Source: a virus. Taken from it: DNA of 64,000 nucleotides. Shown here piece by piece: positions 15,687-24,385 of this stretch; position 1 is the first letter of the stretch; every line of letters starts with the position of its first letter. The stretch covers positions 1-64,000 of the IMG/VR virus record IMGVR_UViG_3300027976_000027; one strand, 5' to 3'. Both the position numbers and the translations under genes were made by a program. Below the pieces are notes generated by a model. It did no database searches and had not been told where the DNA came from. It saw nothing but the letters and a program-made list of their open reading frames with translations.

Positions 15687-16344
15687 CTTGAGCCGCCTTA
15701 ACGCTTAGCCTTGCTCTCGCAAAACTAATCACCTTTCCAAAATCTATAATAGAAAAATTTGAACTTTCCCAAATCTTTTCTGCTAGAGCTGCAGATAATA
15801 ATGGGCAATCGAGGATCACCATATCTACCCTATCGCTATAGGTTTTAAGCTTGGTGATTATTTCATCAATCTTATTATAATAGTCATTATATTGTACATA
15901 TATGATATCCACTGGTGCTCCTAGCACCTTACTGATCACCTTTCGATCATGAAAGGTAACAATAACATATGGTGTATGTCTTATGTAAAAATCAACAAAC
16001 GAATTAAAAGCTAGTTCATTATTGTTGAAATAATTTTCAAGAGTTGTAGAGTTATAATACGTTTGACTATCTTCAACAGCTGAATAGTCTAAATCATTCT
16101 CTGGATCATTAGAATTTACAAAAGCCGCTGGAATTGCTTTCATATAATTATCATCATTAATAGCAAAAGATTTAATTATGGAATCGCTAAACTCTTTAGA
16201 TGTTTTCTTGACGTCTGAACCACCCATTGCTATAAGAGCTGATCTAGGGAAATTCACATAGGCAAACTTTTCTTTAGCTAACATCTTGCTAGTTAATATT
16301 TGAATAGTTTGTGCTTGTGTTGCAATCTTAATGTCTTTTTTCAT
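15670..16344 (-). CDS. Hypothetical protein, possible GT-D-type glycosyltransferase
   Basis: A 224-residue soluble protein. The N-terminal FAYVNFPRSALIAMGGSD and the later alternating strands and helices (VDMVILDCPLLSAALAEK, then FSIIDFGKVISFARARL) resemble the layout of the GT-D (DUF1792) fold, where a final strand ends in 'DxG'. This similarity is by pattern only. A glycosyltransferase follows directly, which supports sugar chemistry. It overlaps the HTH nuclease by 17 bases. Confidence 0.4.
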   Translation of the reverse strand: MKKDIKIATQAQTIQILTSKMLAKEKFAYVNFPRSALIAMGGSDVKKTSKEFSDSIIKSFAINDDNYMKAIPAAFVNSNDPENDLDYSAVEDSQTYYNSTTLENYFNNNELAFNSFVDFYIRHTPYVIVTFHDRKVISKVLGAPVDIIYVQYNDYYNKIDEIITKLKTYSDRVDMVILDCPLLSAALAEKIWESSNFSIIDFGKVISFARARLSVKAAQDEKGV

Positions 16345-16352
16345 TTTTTTTC

Positions 16353-17054
16353 CTAACCTAGGAAGTGACCCCAGTTAATCAAAACTGGGTCTTTGTCTAT
16401 TATTGAATTAATATGTTGTATTGCATGGAATTCTCCACCATCTAACGTGGAATATCTTTTATATTTTTTTTCTTTATCTTTATCTTTTACATAACCTAAG
16501 TGTTGCATGGCTAAGCCTGATTCTGCCCAATAGTTTTTTTGTCTTATCCAATCAACAACATATGTAGGCTCAGAACCACAGGCTAGTCTACGATTAGCAA
16601 AGCCACCATTGTCCTTAAATCTAAAAATTCTAGAACTATTATTTGGAGCCCACAGTTTGTCTGTTCGCCATTGAGTCTCATTCCACATATGGTAAAATTT
16701 TACATTTGCTACATCATATGGGGACATAGCAAGTACACTCGATATATCTAGACTAGATATATCTTTAGAATTATAAAGTTTCTCGTCACAGTCTATAGCT
16801 ATGACCCAATCACCAAGTTTTGCGTGTTGGCTAAGATTTCCCCAGGCAAATGCCCTTAACTGTCCTTCATGTTTTATGAATAATGGTTCTGGGGTCTGAT
16901 ATACTGTGCAATATTTTTTAGCAATTTTGCTAGTATTATCGTCAGAGCAATCATCAGTAAAAATTATTTTATCTACCTGCTGAGAAAGTCTATCTAGGAC
17001 TTCCTCAAGATATTTATCTTCTTCATTTCTGCCTACCATTTGAGCATAAATCAT
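16353..17054 (-). CDS. Family 2 glycosyltransferase
   Basis: Begins with a typical GT-A Rossmann strand (MIYAQMVGRNEEDKYLEEVL), then FTDDCSDDNTSKIAKKYC and the metal-binding DxD as AIDCDEKL near residue 90. Length 233 aa is usual for simple GT2 enzymes. Phage GT2 enzymes commonly glycosylate modified DNA bases, capsid proteins or host surface sugars; the target cannot be told here. A strong hairpin lies just upstream of its start. Confidence 0.72.
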   Translation of the reverse strand: MIYAQMVGRNEEDKYLEEVLDRLSQQVDKIIFTDDCSDDNTSKIAKKYCTVYQTPEPLFIKHEGQLRAFAWGNLSQHAKLGDWVIAIDCDEKLYNSKDISSLDISSVLAMSPYDVANVKFYHMWNETQWRTDKLWAPNNSSRIFRFKDNGGFANRRLACGSEPTYVVDWIRQKNYWAESGLAMQHLGYVKDKDKEKKYKRYSTLDGGEFHAIQHINSIIDKDPVLINWGHFLG

Positions 17055-17074
17055 ATATCAAAGCCTTTGTTAAA

Positions 17075-17101
17075 GGGCACCGGCTTATTTCACCGGTGCC
17101 C
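17075..17101 (-). terminator. GC-rich hairpin, probable terminator
   Basis: Perfect 9-bp inverted repeat GGGCACCGG / CCGGTGCCC with a 9-base loop. On the minus strand it is followed by TTTAAC, a weak T run. It falls 24 bases after the 60-residue gene and before the glycosyltransferase. Confidence 0.6.
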
Positions 17102-17125
17102 TAACGAATAGAATATTTCTAGATA

Positions 17126-17308
17126 TTAAACTTCTAGCATTTCTCGTACTTCAACAGCCGAGATTCTCTCTATATCAGATTGAGTAGATAGGATTTGTCC
17201 CTTGACACCTTTTCGTCCCAAGACAACCTTCTCTGCTTCATCCTTATTCTTTGCTTTAACAATATAAGTATTTACTACCTCAAAATAATTAAATTTATTT
17301 TCTGACAT
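17126..17308 (-). CDS. Hypothetical protein (60 aa)
   Basis: Intact short ORF with ATG 17308. The sequence has a beta strand then a helix (YFEVVNTYIVKAKNKDEAEK), a pattern of small ferredoxin-like folds used in many phage accessory proteins, and ends with a helix EVREMLEV. No family assigned. It lies between the deoxyribosyltransferase-like gene and a terminator. Confidence 0.5.
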   Translation of the reverse strand: MSENKFNYFEVVNTYIVKAKNKDEAEKVVLGRKGVKGQILSTQSDIERISAVEVREMLEV

Positions 17309-17318
17309 TTGATTTCCT

Positions 17319-17732
17319 TTACTTGTTATGTGAATATGTAATAGAGATATATTCTACAGCATCTTCTAGTGAAGAAACAACTTTTGTCGATAAATAATTT
17401 AGATATTTTCTTTGCCTATAGCTTTCATGGGCAAATGTTATAACTGGCTGATTATAGATATGGTTAGCCAATGTCATCTCATAGTCAGTGCCTATATAAG
17501 CTCTGTTCGGAATCATGTATTCGACTAGAACAATATCGCATCGCGCTTGCATAAAGGTATTCTTACTAACAATTTCTTTCGGTTCGCAACCAGTTTCTTC
17601 TAAACAAAAATCCATTGGGTTAACTGCATGGAAACCACGTTGATCTAATAATTTTACCGCTGTCTCTCTCCACCCATATGCGTAGTCCCCAACCTCTTCT
17701 ATCGCTCCAGATAAAAATACTTTTACTCTCAT
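17319..17732 (-). CDS. Nucleoside 2-deoxyribosyltransferase-like protein
   Basis: Starts with MRVKVFLSGAIE, the first strand and loop of the 2-deoxyribosyltransferase fold. It has CDIVLVEYM, then IGTDYEMTLANHI, where the glutamate corresponds to the catalytic glutamate of that family, and ends with a beta strand QPVITFA. Length 137 aa fits. The reaction would be exchange or hydrolysis of a base from a deoxynucleoside or deoxynucleotide. Together with ThyX, dNMP kinase and ribonucleotide reductase this completes a nucleotide-metabolism set. Confidence 0.65.
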   Translation of the reverse strand: MRVKVFLSGAIEEVGDYAYGWRETAVKLLDQRGFHAVNPMDFCLEETGCEPKEIVSKNTFMQARCDIVLVEYMIPNRAYIGTDYEMTLANHIYNQPVITFAHESYRQRKYLNYLSTKVVSSLEDAVEYISITYSHNK

Positions 17733-17764
17733 TAAAAACCTTTTTGTCGATTAACTCACTAAGA

Positions 17765-17927
17765 ATAATGGCTCTAGGGCGCGTCCACCCTAGAGTTGTT
17801 CCACTACGGGCCTAATCACCCTTAAGGAAGACATTACTGTCTCTGACCGACAACCATCTCCTGATAAGATGGCCGCGCCACTCCAATCGCCTAAGCGATA
17901 CGGCATTGTAAAAGTGGCTTTATTAGA
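17765..17927 (-). ncRNA. Candidate structured non-coding RNA with own promoter and terminator
   Basis: The 250-base gap between the genes ending at 17981 and starting at 17732 is unusually GC-rich and holds nested inverted repeats. These are GCCACT (17877-17882) with AGTGGC (17913-17918), enclosing ATCGC/GCGAT (17886-17899). Next are CCATCT/AGATGG (17854-17872, 7-base loop), then CTCTAGGG/CCCTAGAG (17772-17795). GGCGCG at 17778 could also pair with CGCGCC at 17874. An extended -10 element lies just upstream. A 64-codon ORF crosses this region but has an in-frame CGG and odd composition, so I do not call it coding. I could not fold it as a tRNA. Confidence 0.35.
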
Positions 17928-17933
17928 TCTATT

Positions 17934-17942
17934 AGTATAGCA
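17934..17942 (-). promoter_or_regulatory. Extended -10 promoter candidate before structured RNA
   Basis: Minus strand reads TGCTATACT, that is TGn followed by TATACT. No convincing -35 is visible, as is common for extended -10 promoters. Transcription would start near 17927. Confidence 0.35.
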
Positions 17943-17980
17943 TAATAATCCCCATATAGTGGTGGTGATATTATTGCTAA

Positions 17981-18352
17981 TCATGACACTGCTAGCATAA
18001 ACACCACTGCAAATATCGCTACCATCACTGCAGTTATTCCAAGAGCAATGCTTATGACATCAATGTCAGTTCCCGGGAATCTCCAACCAGATTCAGTAGG
18101 AATTTCTGGCGCTTTTCTTTTTTCTAGAGGCTTTTTCCTATAAAGATTACCAGTTGCCAGCTCTTCTCTAGAGAATTGCACTAGCTCGTCAATAACACTT
18201 TGAAGGAATTCTTCTAATGTTTCACCACCTACATTTGCAGCTTCGCAAATAACATTAAATTCTTCCTTACTTAATTTACACGTGCAGAATTTTTTCTTCG
18301 TGTCTTTATAAACTAACTTTATCTTTATTCTTTCAGCAAATGGATTTTTCAT
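17981..18352 (-). CDS. Single-pass membrane protein, C-terminal anchor (123 aa)
   Basis: Charged, helical N-terminal 95 residues (KEEFNVICEAANVGG, SREELATGNLYRKKPLEKRK) are followed by a hydrophobic C-terminal stretch of about 24 residues (ISIALGITAVMVAIFAVVF). This is a tail-anchored arrangement with most of the protein in the cytoplasm. No family is recognised. A single small anchored protein in a phage could be a holin-like or host-takeover factor, but nothing proves that. It ends two bases after the thermonuclease pair starts in the operon order. Confidence 0.6.
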   Translation of the reverse strand: MKNPFAERIKIKLVYKDTKKKFCTCKLSKEEFNVICEAANVGGETLEEFLQSVIDELVQFSREELATGNLYRKKPLEKRKAPEIPTESGWRFPGTDIDVISIALGITAVMVAIFAVVFMLAVS

Positions 18353-18354
18353 TA

Positions 18355-18753
18355 TTAATCTTTCTTAAATTTGGTCCATGTCTTATCGCCTACACCAAAA
18401 TATTCATGAGCAAGACCAGCCGTTACGATATCGGTATTTAAACAGGCACCTGTGCCATTGTATACCCTGGCAAGTATCCTACCATATTTTTCGTTCTTGT
18501 CTAGAATAGTTTCTATATTTACTTTCTTATCAGCAGCTATTAACCATTGATTAACAAATTCTTTTGCGGCTAATCCTTGTTTTTTTTCTTCTAGATTTTT
18601 GGTACGACTTTCTGGAGTATTTACCCCATACAATCTAACGCGACCGTACCTATAGGTATCAAAACCAAGATCAATTAAAATATCGAATGTATCTCCATCA
18701 ACTATTTTTTTAACTTCTGCTTTGTACTGATATGGGTTAAAGTTAACTGCCAT
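18355..18753 (-). CDS. Staphylococcal-type thermonuclease (SNase)
   Basis: Shows the SNase core: VKKIVDGDTFDILI (metal-binding aspartates), RVRLYGVNTPESR (catalytic Arg and Glu) and EKYGRILARVY (second catalytic Arg). It ends LAHEYFG, the usual closing helix. At 132 aa it is a minimal domain with no signal peptide, so it probably acts inside the cell. It would hydrolyse DNA or RNA with calcium, perhaps in host DNA degradation. It ends two bases before the next gene. Confidence 0.82.
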   Translation of the reverse strand: MAVNFNPYQYKAEVKKIVDGDTFDILIDLGFDTYRYGRVRLYGVNTPESRTKNLEEKKQGLAAKEFVNQWLIAADKKVNIETILDKNEKYGRILARVYNGTGACLNTDIVTAGLAHEYFGVGDKTWTKFKKD

Positions 18754-18754
18754 T

Positions 18755-19558
18755 TTAATCTCTTTCTATTCCTATGTAATCGCATGCTTTGCGAAATATT
18801 GATTGACTTAATTGAAACTGTGCGTCAGCATGACTGTATCCCTCGTTGGGCTTAGGGGAAGAGGCATGCCACGTATGACCAATCGATACCGAACCATCAT
18901 ACACAACATTATACCCCAAATGACGAGCGAAATATGAGCACCATGTTTCTTCGTAATAATGAGGAGTGGGCAAAAAAGCCCCTATAGCATTAGGATACAT
19001 CTCTCTATATTTAACGTTGTCAGTTAATGCATTCCACACACTTCTTTTAATAAAATATGCTGATCCAGATACGGTTATACATTGTATACTATCTTTATAC
19101 ATGGTATCTTCTGGATCGGAGTAATTCCATCCTCTATGTCTTGGATCAGTATTCGTCCCAATTATCCCCGCATGCGTTATCAAACCAAATTCATCTCTTT
19201 GTTTTGGACCTAGTATATGTATATCGGAATTATTATTAAATATATTATTTATACTTGTTACGTCTTTATTGTTAAGCCATACATCTGCGTTTAGCAAACC
19301 TATTATATTGCTACTACCTAGAGCAGCTAGAGTATTACAAGCGTGTGAATACCCTGTATTCGCATTGACGAAAACTTTATCTATCTGATATTTGTAATCG
19401 TTATCCTTTAGCCACTCAACCGTATCATCAGTAGAACCATTGTCAGCTATATAAAGATTCCAAAATTTAGGGTTACCAACTATGTCTTCGTGAAGACAAT
19501 CTAATAATCTTTGGAGAAGAGGCCTAGTATTGTAATTTACGATGCATAGGTCAATCAT
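18755..19558 (-). CDS. Family 2 glycosyltransferase
   Basis: N-terminal strand IDLCIVNYNTRPLLQRLL and IADNGSTDDTVEWL are standard GT-A nucleotide-sugar binding motifs; GLLNADVWLNN contains the DxD-like metal site near residue 95. The later HHYYEETWCSYFARHLG-type region (PTPHYYEETWCSYFA) is usual for rhamnosyltransferase-like GT2 enzymes. It is a second, different GT2 from that at 16353. Its start overlaps the upstream membrane gene. Acceptor unknown. Confidence 0.75.
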   Translation of the reverse strand: MIDLCIVNYNTRPLLQRLLDCLHEDIVGNPKFWNLYIADNGSTDDTVEWLKDNDYKYQIDKVFVNANTGYSHACNTLAALGSSNIIGLLNADVWLNNKDVTSINNIFNNNSDIHILGPKQRDEFGLITHAGIIGTNTDPRHRGWNYSDPEDTMYKDSIQCITVSGSAYFIKRSVWNALTDNVKYREMYPNAIGAFLPTPHYYEETWCSYFARHLGYNVVYDGSVSIGHTWHASSPKPNEGYSHADAQFQLSQSIFRKACDYIGIERD

Positions 19559-19845
19559 GTATTTCTCTTATCTTCGACTACTGCCTTAAAAGCGTCCTGC
19601 TTGTTAAGTCCTAAGTCTAAGTATTCCTCATATCTACTATATGCTTCAATTATTTTATCTGATTCAAAGAATTCTATCAGAGCGTTATTAGGTTTGAAAT
19701 TATCCTCTTGATATTTTTCTGCAAATTCGTCGTTAAGTTCGTCATTTATCATACGCTGTGCATAATGCTTTAATCCAAGATAGAATCCAACTCCTAAACA
19801 AAGATAGAATACTGCGCCCTTACTGCCAATCTTCATAACTTTCAT
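19555..19845 (-). CDS. Small protein with N-terminal membrane segment (96 aa)
   Basis: Residues 10-26 (AVFYLCLGVGFYLGLK) form one likely membrane helix, followed by a charged cytoplasmic or periplasmic domain rich in acidic residues (DELNDEFAEKYQEDN). It overlaps the glycosyltransferase start by four bases and its upstream neighbour by 26 bases. Family unknown. Confidence 0.55.
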   Translation of the reverse strand: MKVMKIGSKGAVFYLCLGVGFYLGLKHYAQRMINDELNDEFAEKYQEDNFKPNNALIEFFESDKIIEAYSRYEEYLDLGLNKQDAFKAVVEDKRNT

Positions 19846-20059
19846 CCTCTTTTGTATAAATATTTTCTATTGCGCTAGTTATCTTATCTAACATTTGCAC
19901 GTAATGCTCTTTATATTTGTCGGTTTTCTTTACATTTATAAAAAGCTCAGTATATACAATATACATATTCGCTAACATTGTTGAATCTGCTACCATATAT
20001 GAATAACCAGATTCTAATTTAATAGTTATTTTTTTTCTTTGGTTTATTTTTTTAGTCAT
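19820..20059 (-). CDS. Hypothetical protein (79 aa)
   Basis: Intact ORF with basic N-terminus (KKINQRKKITIKLES) and helical C-terminal part (EHYVQMLDKITSAIENIY). It overlaps genes on both sides (8 and 26 bases), typical of the tightly coupled small genes here. No domain recognised. Confidence 0.5.
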   Translation of the reverse strand: MTKKINQRKKITIKLESGYSYMVADSTMLANMYIVYTELFINVKKTDKYKEHYVQMLDKITSAIENIYTKEDESYEDWQ

Positions 20060-20291
20060 TTCTTTTTTTTCTAATAGTCTTTGTCTCTGTTGCTTCTAAT
20101 TCATCTGGCGATACTGGGTATACACAAAATGAATTTGTATCTGGCTCGAATGTTGCAAAAAGTATTCTTTTATCCTCAATAGTATATCCTTCTGGAGGCA
20201 AAGAATCTATCGCAGTTTTTTTTGATGCGCAAGAATATACTTGACTATGATTTGGATAGACTAGTATATAATTACACTTTGAAGCCGCCAC
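20052..20291 (-). CDS. Hypothetical protein (79 aa)
   Basis: Intact ORF with a beta-rich middle (RILFATFEPDTNSFCVYPV) and basic end (TIRKKRND). It starts at ATG 20291, nine bases after the stop of the 57-residue membrane protein. No family recognised. Confidence 0.5.
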   Translation of the reverse strand: MAASKCNYILVYPNHSQVYSCASKKTAIDSLPPEGYTIEDKRILFATFEPDTNSFCVYPVSPDELEATETKTIRKKRND

Positions 20292-20300
20292 TATGCTCCC

Positions 20301-20474
20301 TTATTTCAGTAAAGTATACAGTGATAAGAGTAATATTACCTTGATCAATATGGATAGGGTAATGGAAATCTTTTTGACTGCAAGGTTTTCTGTTAGTTGA
20401 CCTGTTATCTGCAGGCTAGTAGACCAAGACATTAAAAGTGCCAATAATGTGCATATTCCAACAGTAAAAATCAT
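20301..20474 (-). CDS. Small two-helix membrane protein (57 aa)
   Basis: ATG at 20474 overlaps the ThyX stop codon as ATGA, which implies coupled translation; the ORF ends in TAA at 20301. Two hydrophobic helices (FTVGICTLLALLMSW and ITLSILIKVILLLSLY) are joined by a short polar loop (QITGQLTENLAVKK). Two short transmembrane helices in under 60 residues is the plan of many class II holins, but immunity or transport roles are equally possible. Confidence 0.55.
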   Translation of the reverse strand: MIFTVGICTLLALLMSWSTSLQITGQLTENLAVKKISITLSILIKVILLLSLYTLLK

Positions 20475-21181
20475 TGGCTGTCTACCAGTCTGCTTATGGA
20501 TATTGGGAATTTTTCTTTTGCCAGCTCATAAATTGCTCCCGCATATGCTTGAATCTCTGCTTGAGATTCTTCTGCAAGTCTTTGTTTAAGGAATAGGGAT
20601 ACGGATTGCAGGCTACAGGACCATCTATATGAAACGTAAAGGCCATAAGCGGGGAGAAATAATCGAGCCTGCTCTGGGGCTATACCCTCATCAAGTGCCA
20701 TCTTATATAGAGCTTCAGATTTAGACACTAAATCTCTCAGCTCATTAGATAGTATCGAGCCAATCCACGGACCGGCCAAACCAGCAGAACCCTGCTTCTT
20801 ATCCTCTGGGGCCAAACGCCACTCTTCTGCTCCTGGAATATAAAATTCTGGTTCTATTGTTATGTAACGCCTAGATGATTCATTCCATGAATCCATAGTA
20901 TGGTCTGATCCAACAACATATTTCCAATGTTGACGAGCAACCATTAGCGGAGCATATATCTCAAAGGTCATAAAGGCATGCCTGAATGGTGACATGTGGT
21001 TTTCTCTGGCTAAGAAATCTATAAGTCTTGCATCTCCGGTGGAGAGCTCTAGGGACTCTTTGTGGAAAGATGCTCTAGCTGCATTGACTACGGATAAATC
21101 AGTACCCATTATGTCTACTAACCTTACATATCCCTTGTCTAAAACTTTCAGCGTATCCTGATCAGTCTCCGTTGTCTTCAT
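20471..21181 (-). CDS. thyX: Flavin-dependent thymidylate synthase ThyX
   Basis: Carries the ThyX signature as RQHWKYVVGSDHTMDSWNES and SRRY (pattern RHRxxSxNExSxRY, with an enlarged loop), plus ENHMSPFRHAFMTFEIYAP upstream. The enzyme makes dTMP from dUMP using FAD, NADPH and methylene-folate. I chose ATG 21181 (MKTTETDQ) since GAGGGTGA precedes it. Upstream ATGs extend the frame by seven residues only. Overlaps the acidic protein gene on one side and the two-helix membrane gene on the other. Confidence 0.85.
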   Translation of the reverse strand: MKTTETDQDTLKVLDKGYVRLVDIMGTDLSVVNAARASFHKESLELSTGDARLIDFLARENHMSPFRHAFMTFEIYAPLMVARQHWKYVVGSDHTMDSWNESSRRYITIEPEFYIPGAEEWRLAPEDKKQGSAGLAGPWIGSILSNELRDLVSKSEALYKMALDEGIAPEQARLFLPAYGLYVSYRWSCSLQSVSLFLKQRLAEESQAEIQAYAGAIYELAKEKFPISISRLVDSQ

Positions 21182-21530
21182 CCTCATCACCCTCATCTTC
21201 ATCTATTATAAAAAAATATCCAAGATCATCTTCATCTAAGTTTATCATATAATTATTAAACTCTTTTGCTTTTGAGTAGATACTTTCCAACATTAAAATA
21301 ATTTCTTCAGGTATAGAAAATGGTTCATCACTTGGATCTATAAGATTAATAATAATTAAATTTATTTCCTGAACAGCCGTTATCAGTTCGGCCATAAACA
21401 AAGAATAATCTCTAGCAGAACTTAATGAAATTGCTTTTGCAGCTTCAGACATTACTCCTAAATTTTCTGGAGATGTTATTTCAGAAAATATTTTATCAAA
21501 ACTTTCTTCATTAGACATTTTACTTTGCAT
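21162..21530 (-). CDS. Acidic hypothetical protein (122 aa)
   Basis: Helical protein with a very acidic end (DEDEGDEDEDNGD), a feature found in single-stranded DNA-binding or DNA-mimic proteins. No known domain is recognised. It overlaps the reductase stop by 11 bases and the ThyX start by about 20 bases, in the nucleotide-metabolism operon. Confidence 0.55.
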   Translation of the reverse strand: MQSKMSNEESFDKIFSEITSPENLGVMSEAAKAISLSSARDYSLFMAELITAVQEINLIIINLIDPSDEPFSIPEEIILMLESIYSKAKEFNNYMINLDEDDLGYFFIIDEDEGDEDEDNGD

Positions 21531-23616
21531 TTTCCTTCACGAACTTAACCTCACATGAGTCTGTAGTGCAATAATTTTCACCAATGGCATCAGCCGCCAT
21601 ACCGGCATATACTCCAGTTAAATCAATCGCGAATAAAGTTTTAGTTGCCTCTATATATTCTTCTTCGCTTATTTGCGTATATGGCATCTGGGGATACGTA
21701 TCATTGCCGCTGGGCAGAAAAGATACCGTCTTAAGCTGACCATCGTACATATGTAAAACCGTTCCAACATGTTGAGACTCTGTTTCGGCGTTAAACGATA
21801 TGGTCACAGATACGGAATTGTCAGACCAATACCTTTGTGCTGTGGCCGCAAGTGACATCTTTTCAAAGATTGTTACATCTTTTTCCGCACGACTTGCTTG
21901 TGACTTAATGGGAAAATAAACAACCGATGTTGTATCAGGCGATTCCGATGCGGGTTCTACCTTATAATTCGCCATTCTGAAAAGTGGTAACATGGGATCA
22001 TCATTGGAGAATCTAATCGTACGATTAAAATATTTCCCACCTGGAGTCCAATGAACACCAGGTGACTCACCAGCAAGTATAGAAACAGTCCCACTTGGTT
22101 TAATCGTGGTCATCTTAACGGACTCTCTTATACCTAGCCATTCTGAATATATATTATCGTAACGCTGTATAGTTTTGTAGCCTTGATCCATCCACTCCTT
22201 TAATATTGGGATTCCTACTCTGTCTGCGAAATTAGCCACACCGGACATAGAAGCCCCAATACGCCTATTTCTTTGCATGATTGCATTAGTCTCTTCCCAG
22301 TGGGTGGGAAGCAACGTGACGGTCTTAGCGTACAGGTAGGCGAATTTAAGAGTGCGTTTATAGTCTTCTAGTGAATCGTGGCGGTTAAGATATGTTTCTA
22401 CAAGCGTGCAGCACTCATAGCTTTCAAGACTTTGTTCAGCACAGGGATTAAAGCCTGCCACTCTCCAGTCTTTATTATTAGGAGGGTCAGCAAGTCGGCC
22501 ATATTTACGAGCAAGATCCATCCAGATAACACCTGGTTCACCATTAAGGGCAATACCGTCAATAATCCCAGATAAGTCTGACCCTACAACCGTCTCAACT
22601 GAATTATTCGACATCCAACCCCAACCTGGTGCCACAGGATCATACGAGTTTCTTTCTGGAAAAATATCTTTATTCTTTAGATCTAAAAAATTGTTATCGT
22701 CTAAACGACCAATTAAAAGTTCCGCAGAACGACGAACATTACCGGATACTACACAAACTCCGATAAGATTACCTACATCGGCTATATCAATACGTGTAAG
22801 CTTCTCTCCAGCTCTGCCTAAAAACAGTTTATGAATATGTGCATGGAGTTTTATCAACGGTTCTGGACCAGAAGCTGTTCCCCCGAACGTTTTAATTTGA
22901 GCGCCTAATGGTCTGATTTGCGAATAGTCAAATTCGTAAGATGGTTGGTTCTCTTTTAGGTATGAGTTTAATACCATTGCTACAGACTCTACCCAACCTT
23001 CACGAGTGTCCGGTATGGCTATTATAACTTTTTCTTTTGGTTCATAAATAATAAAATCTTTATCCGCACCTTTATCATCAAATCCAACGCCGACACCAAG
23101 CATTGATGCTTCCATCAGAAAGGCAAATGGTTTAGCTGGGTTAAATTTATTCATTTCTAGCGTGGAAACAAAGGCGCAATTTTGAAGTGCAGCTGAATTT
23201 TTTTGGACATTAACTATATCCGTACCCATGACCCAAAGACCGCGACCAGGAGGTGTCCACTTGAGGTTGAATAAACGATCAAATGCTTCTTTCGCGCTTG
23301 CTTGTGCACGCGCGTCGTTCCACGGAAGACGCTGACTCTTACAGTGGTCTTTCTGAATTGAGTACATTCCATTAATGACTCTTTCGCAGACGCCAACCCA
23401 AGTCTCTTTAGTTCCATCCTTTTTAAGCCTAGAATATGTACGGAGAAATGTAATCTCACCAACAGAATTGCCACCAGCATCTTTATATCCAAACACTACC
23501 GTCTTACCTTTGTATGAATTTACGAAATCATCACTTAGTTTAAAGGTAAACATGCCACTATTATTAGTTATTGCCGTAACTAATGAGAGATTATTGTTAT
23601 CGATTTCTTCCAGCAC
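21520..23616 (-). CDS. Class II (adenosylcobalamin-dependent) ribonucleotide reductase
   Basis: At 698 aa it has the size of monomeric class II reductase (Lactobacillus leichmannii enzyme 739 aa). Visible sites are LQNCAFVS near residue 147 (first active-site Cys), NPCAEQSLESYECC near 390-402 (NPCxEQ plus thiyl radical Cys), the TIKPSGTVSILAGESPGVHW loop, and a C-terminal CTTDSC pair at 683/688 that renews the disulfide. No separate small subunit or activase is seen, as expected for class II. Needs host B12. Around 25 coding-strand CGG triplets are present but none in frame. Confidence 0.88.
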   Translation of the reverse strand: MLEEIDNNNLSLVTAITNNSGMFTFKLSDDFVNSYKGKTVVFGYKDAGGNSVGEITFLRTYSRLKKDGTKETWVGVCERVINGMYSIQKDHCKSQRLPWNDARAQASAKEAFDRLFNLKWTPPGRGLWVMGTDIVNVQKNSAALQNCAFVSTLEMNKFNPAKPFAFLMEASMLGVGVGFDDKGADKDFIIYEPKEKVIIAIPDTREGWVESVAMVLNSYLKENQPSYEFDYSQIRPLGAQIKTFGGTASGPEPLIKLHAHIHKLFLGRAGEKLTRIDIADVGNLIGVCVVSGNVRRSAELLIGRLDDNNFLDLKNKDIFPERNSYDPVAPGWGWMSNNSVETVVGSDLSGIIDGIALNGEPGVIWMDLARKYGRLADPPNNKDWRVAGFNPCAEQSLESYECCTLVETYLNRHDSLEDYKRTLKFAYLYAKTVTLLPTHWEETNAIMQRNRRIGASMSGVANFADRVGIPILKEWMDQGYKTIQRYDNIYSEWLGIRESVKMTTIKPSGTVSILAGESPGVHWTPGGKYFNRTIRFSNDDPMLPLFRMANYKVEPASESPDTTSVVYFPIKSQASRAEKDVTIFEKMSLAATAQRYWSDNSVSVTISFNAETESQHVGTVLHMYDGQLKTVSFLPSGNDTYPQMPYTQISEEEYIEATKTLFAIDLTGVYAGMAADAIGENYCTTDSCEVKFVKENAK

Positions 23617-23628
23617 TTAGGAATCTCC

Positions 23629-24336
23629 TTATCCTTGATTATTTAAGATTAATGTTTTTACATACTTTGGATTTAATTTTTCTATTTCAGTTTTCTTTAT
23701 TTTTTTTATTTGATCAAAAGAATATATATTATATATTTCCCTCTCGAAAAAGTATCCACTGCGCCAATTATGGATTTTTCCTAGTATATGTTTATGGTTT
23801 TGAAATATATTAGAGATAACTGCCCCTCCATATATCCTAACTAGGTTCTGCATTTTTTTAGATACAACAACTCCGTTACTCCCTATGTCTCCATTTTGTT
23901 CCGATTGTGCATAAAGCCAGTTAAATGACTGTCTTGTCAAGGGAGAATAATCTATAGGGTCTATTATACCAAGAGATAGTAGTTCGCTATGATTTTTTTG
24001 TATCATTAAATCTTTTTTAATTACGTCAGACAATAACAAAAACCAATCCCTCTCTTTATATTGAGTCCAAGTTGGGCACCAAAATAATATTAAGTGGACT
24101 GGATCTGGGATATTTGTTTTTTCAAGGGTAGGCAAAAGTACGGCGCAGGCTATTGCTCTTTTAATATTCTCTCTACTTATCTCAGCGTTTTTATTTTTGT
24201 TCTCTAAATTTAACCACAACTTTGATATATGGGCTGTCCAATTAGCTTCACCTATATATAGGTTCAAGTATTTTTCCGCAACCTCTACTGGCAGAGTCCC
24301 CTCCTCTATAACCTTATTTAGTTGCTCTAAAAACAT
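23629..24336 (-). CDS. Hypothetical helical protein (235 aa)
   Basis: Intact ORF starting at ATG 24336 behind TAGGA, with a ribosome-binding distance of nine bases. The product is helical with several tryptophans (LILFWCPTWTQYKERDWF) and a basic C-terminus. I see no catalytic motif or membrane segment. It is the first gene of the leftward early block after the late-operon terminator at 24386-24414. Confidence 0.55.
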   Translation of the reverse strand: MFLEQLNKVIEEGTLPVEVAEKYLNLYIGEANWTAHISKLWLNLENKNKNAEISRENIKRAIACAVLLPTLEKTNIPDPVHLILFWCPTWTQYKERDWFLLLSDVIKKDLMIQKNHSELLSLGIIDPIDYSPLTRQSFNWLYAQSEQNGDIGSNGVVVSKKMQNLVRIYGGAVISNIFQNHKHILGKIHNWRSGYFFEREIYNIYSFDQIKKIKKTEIEKLNPKYVKTLILNNQG

Positions 24337-24385
24337 TATATAATTCCTATCAATCTTGAAAAAGCTATATAGGAATCCCTAGAAA

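Noticed and set aside
17790-17984. 64-codon ORF on the minus strand
   Set aside because: Composition differs from neighbours, it has an in-frame CGG whose shift gives a stop within four codons, and the region is full of inverted repeats, so a structured RNA is more likely.
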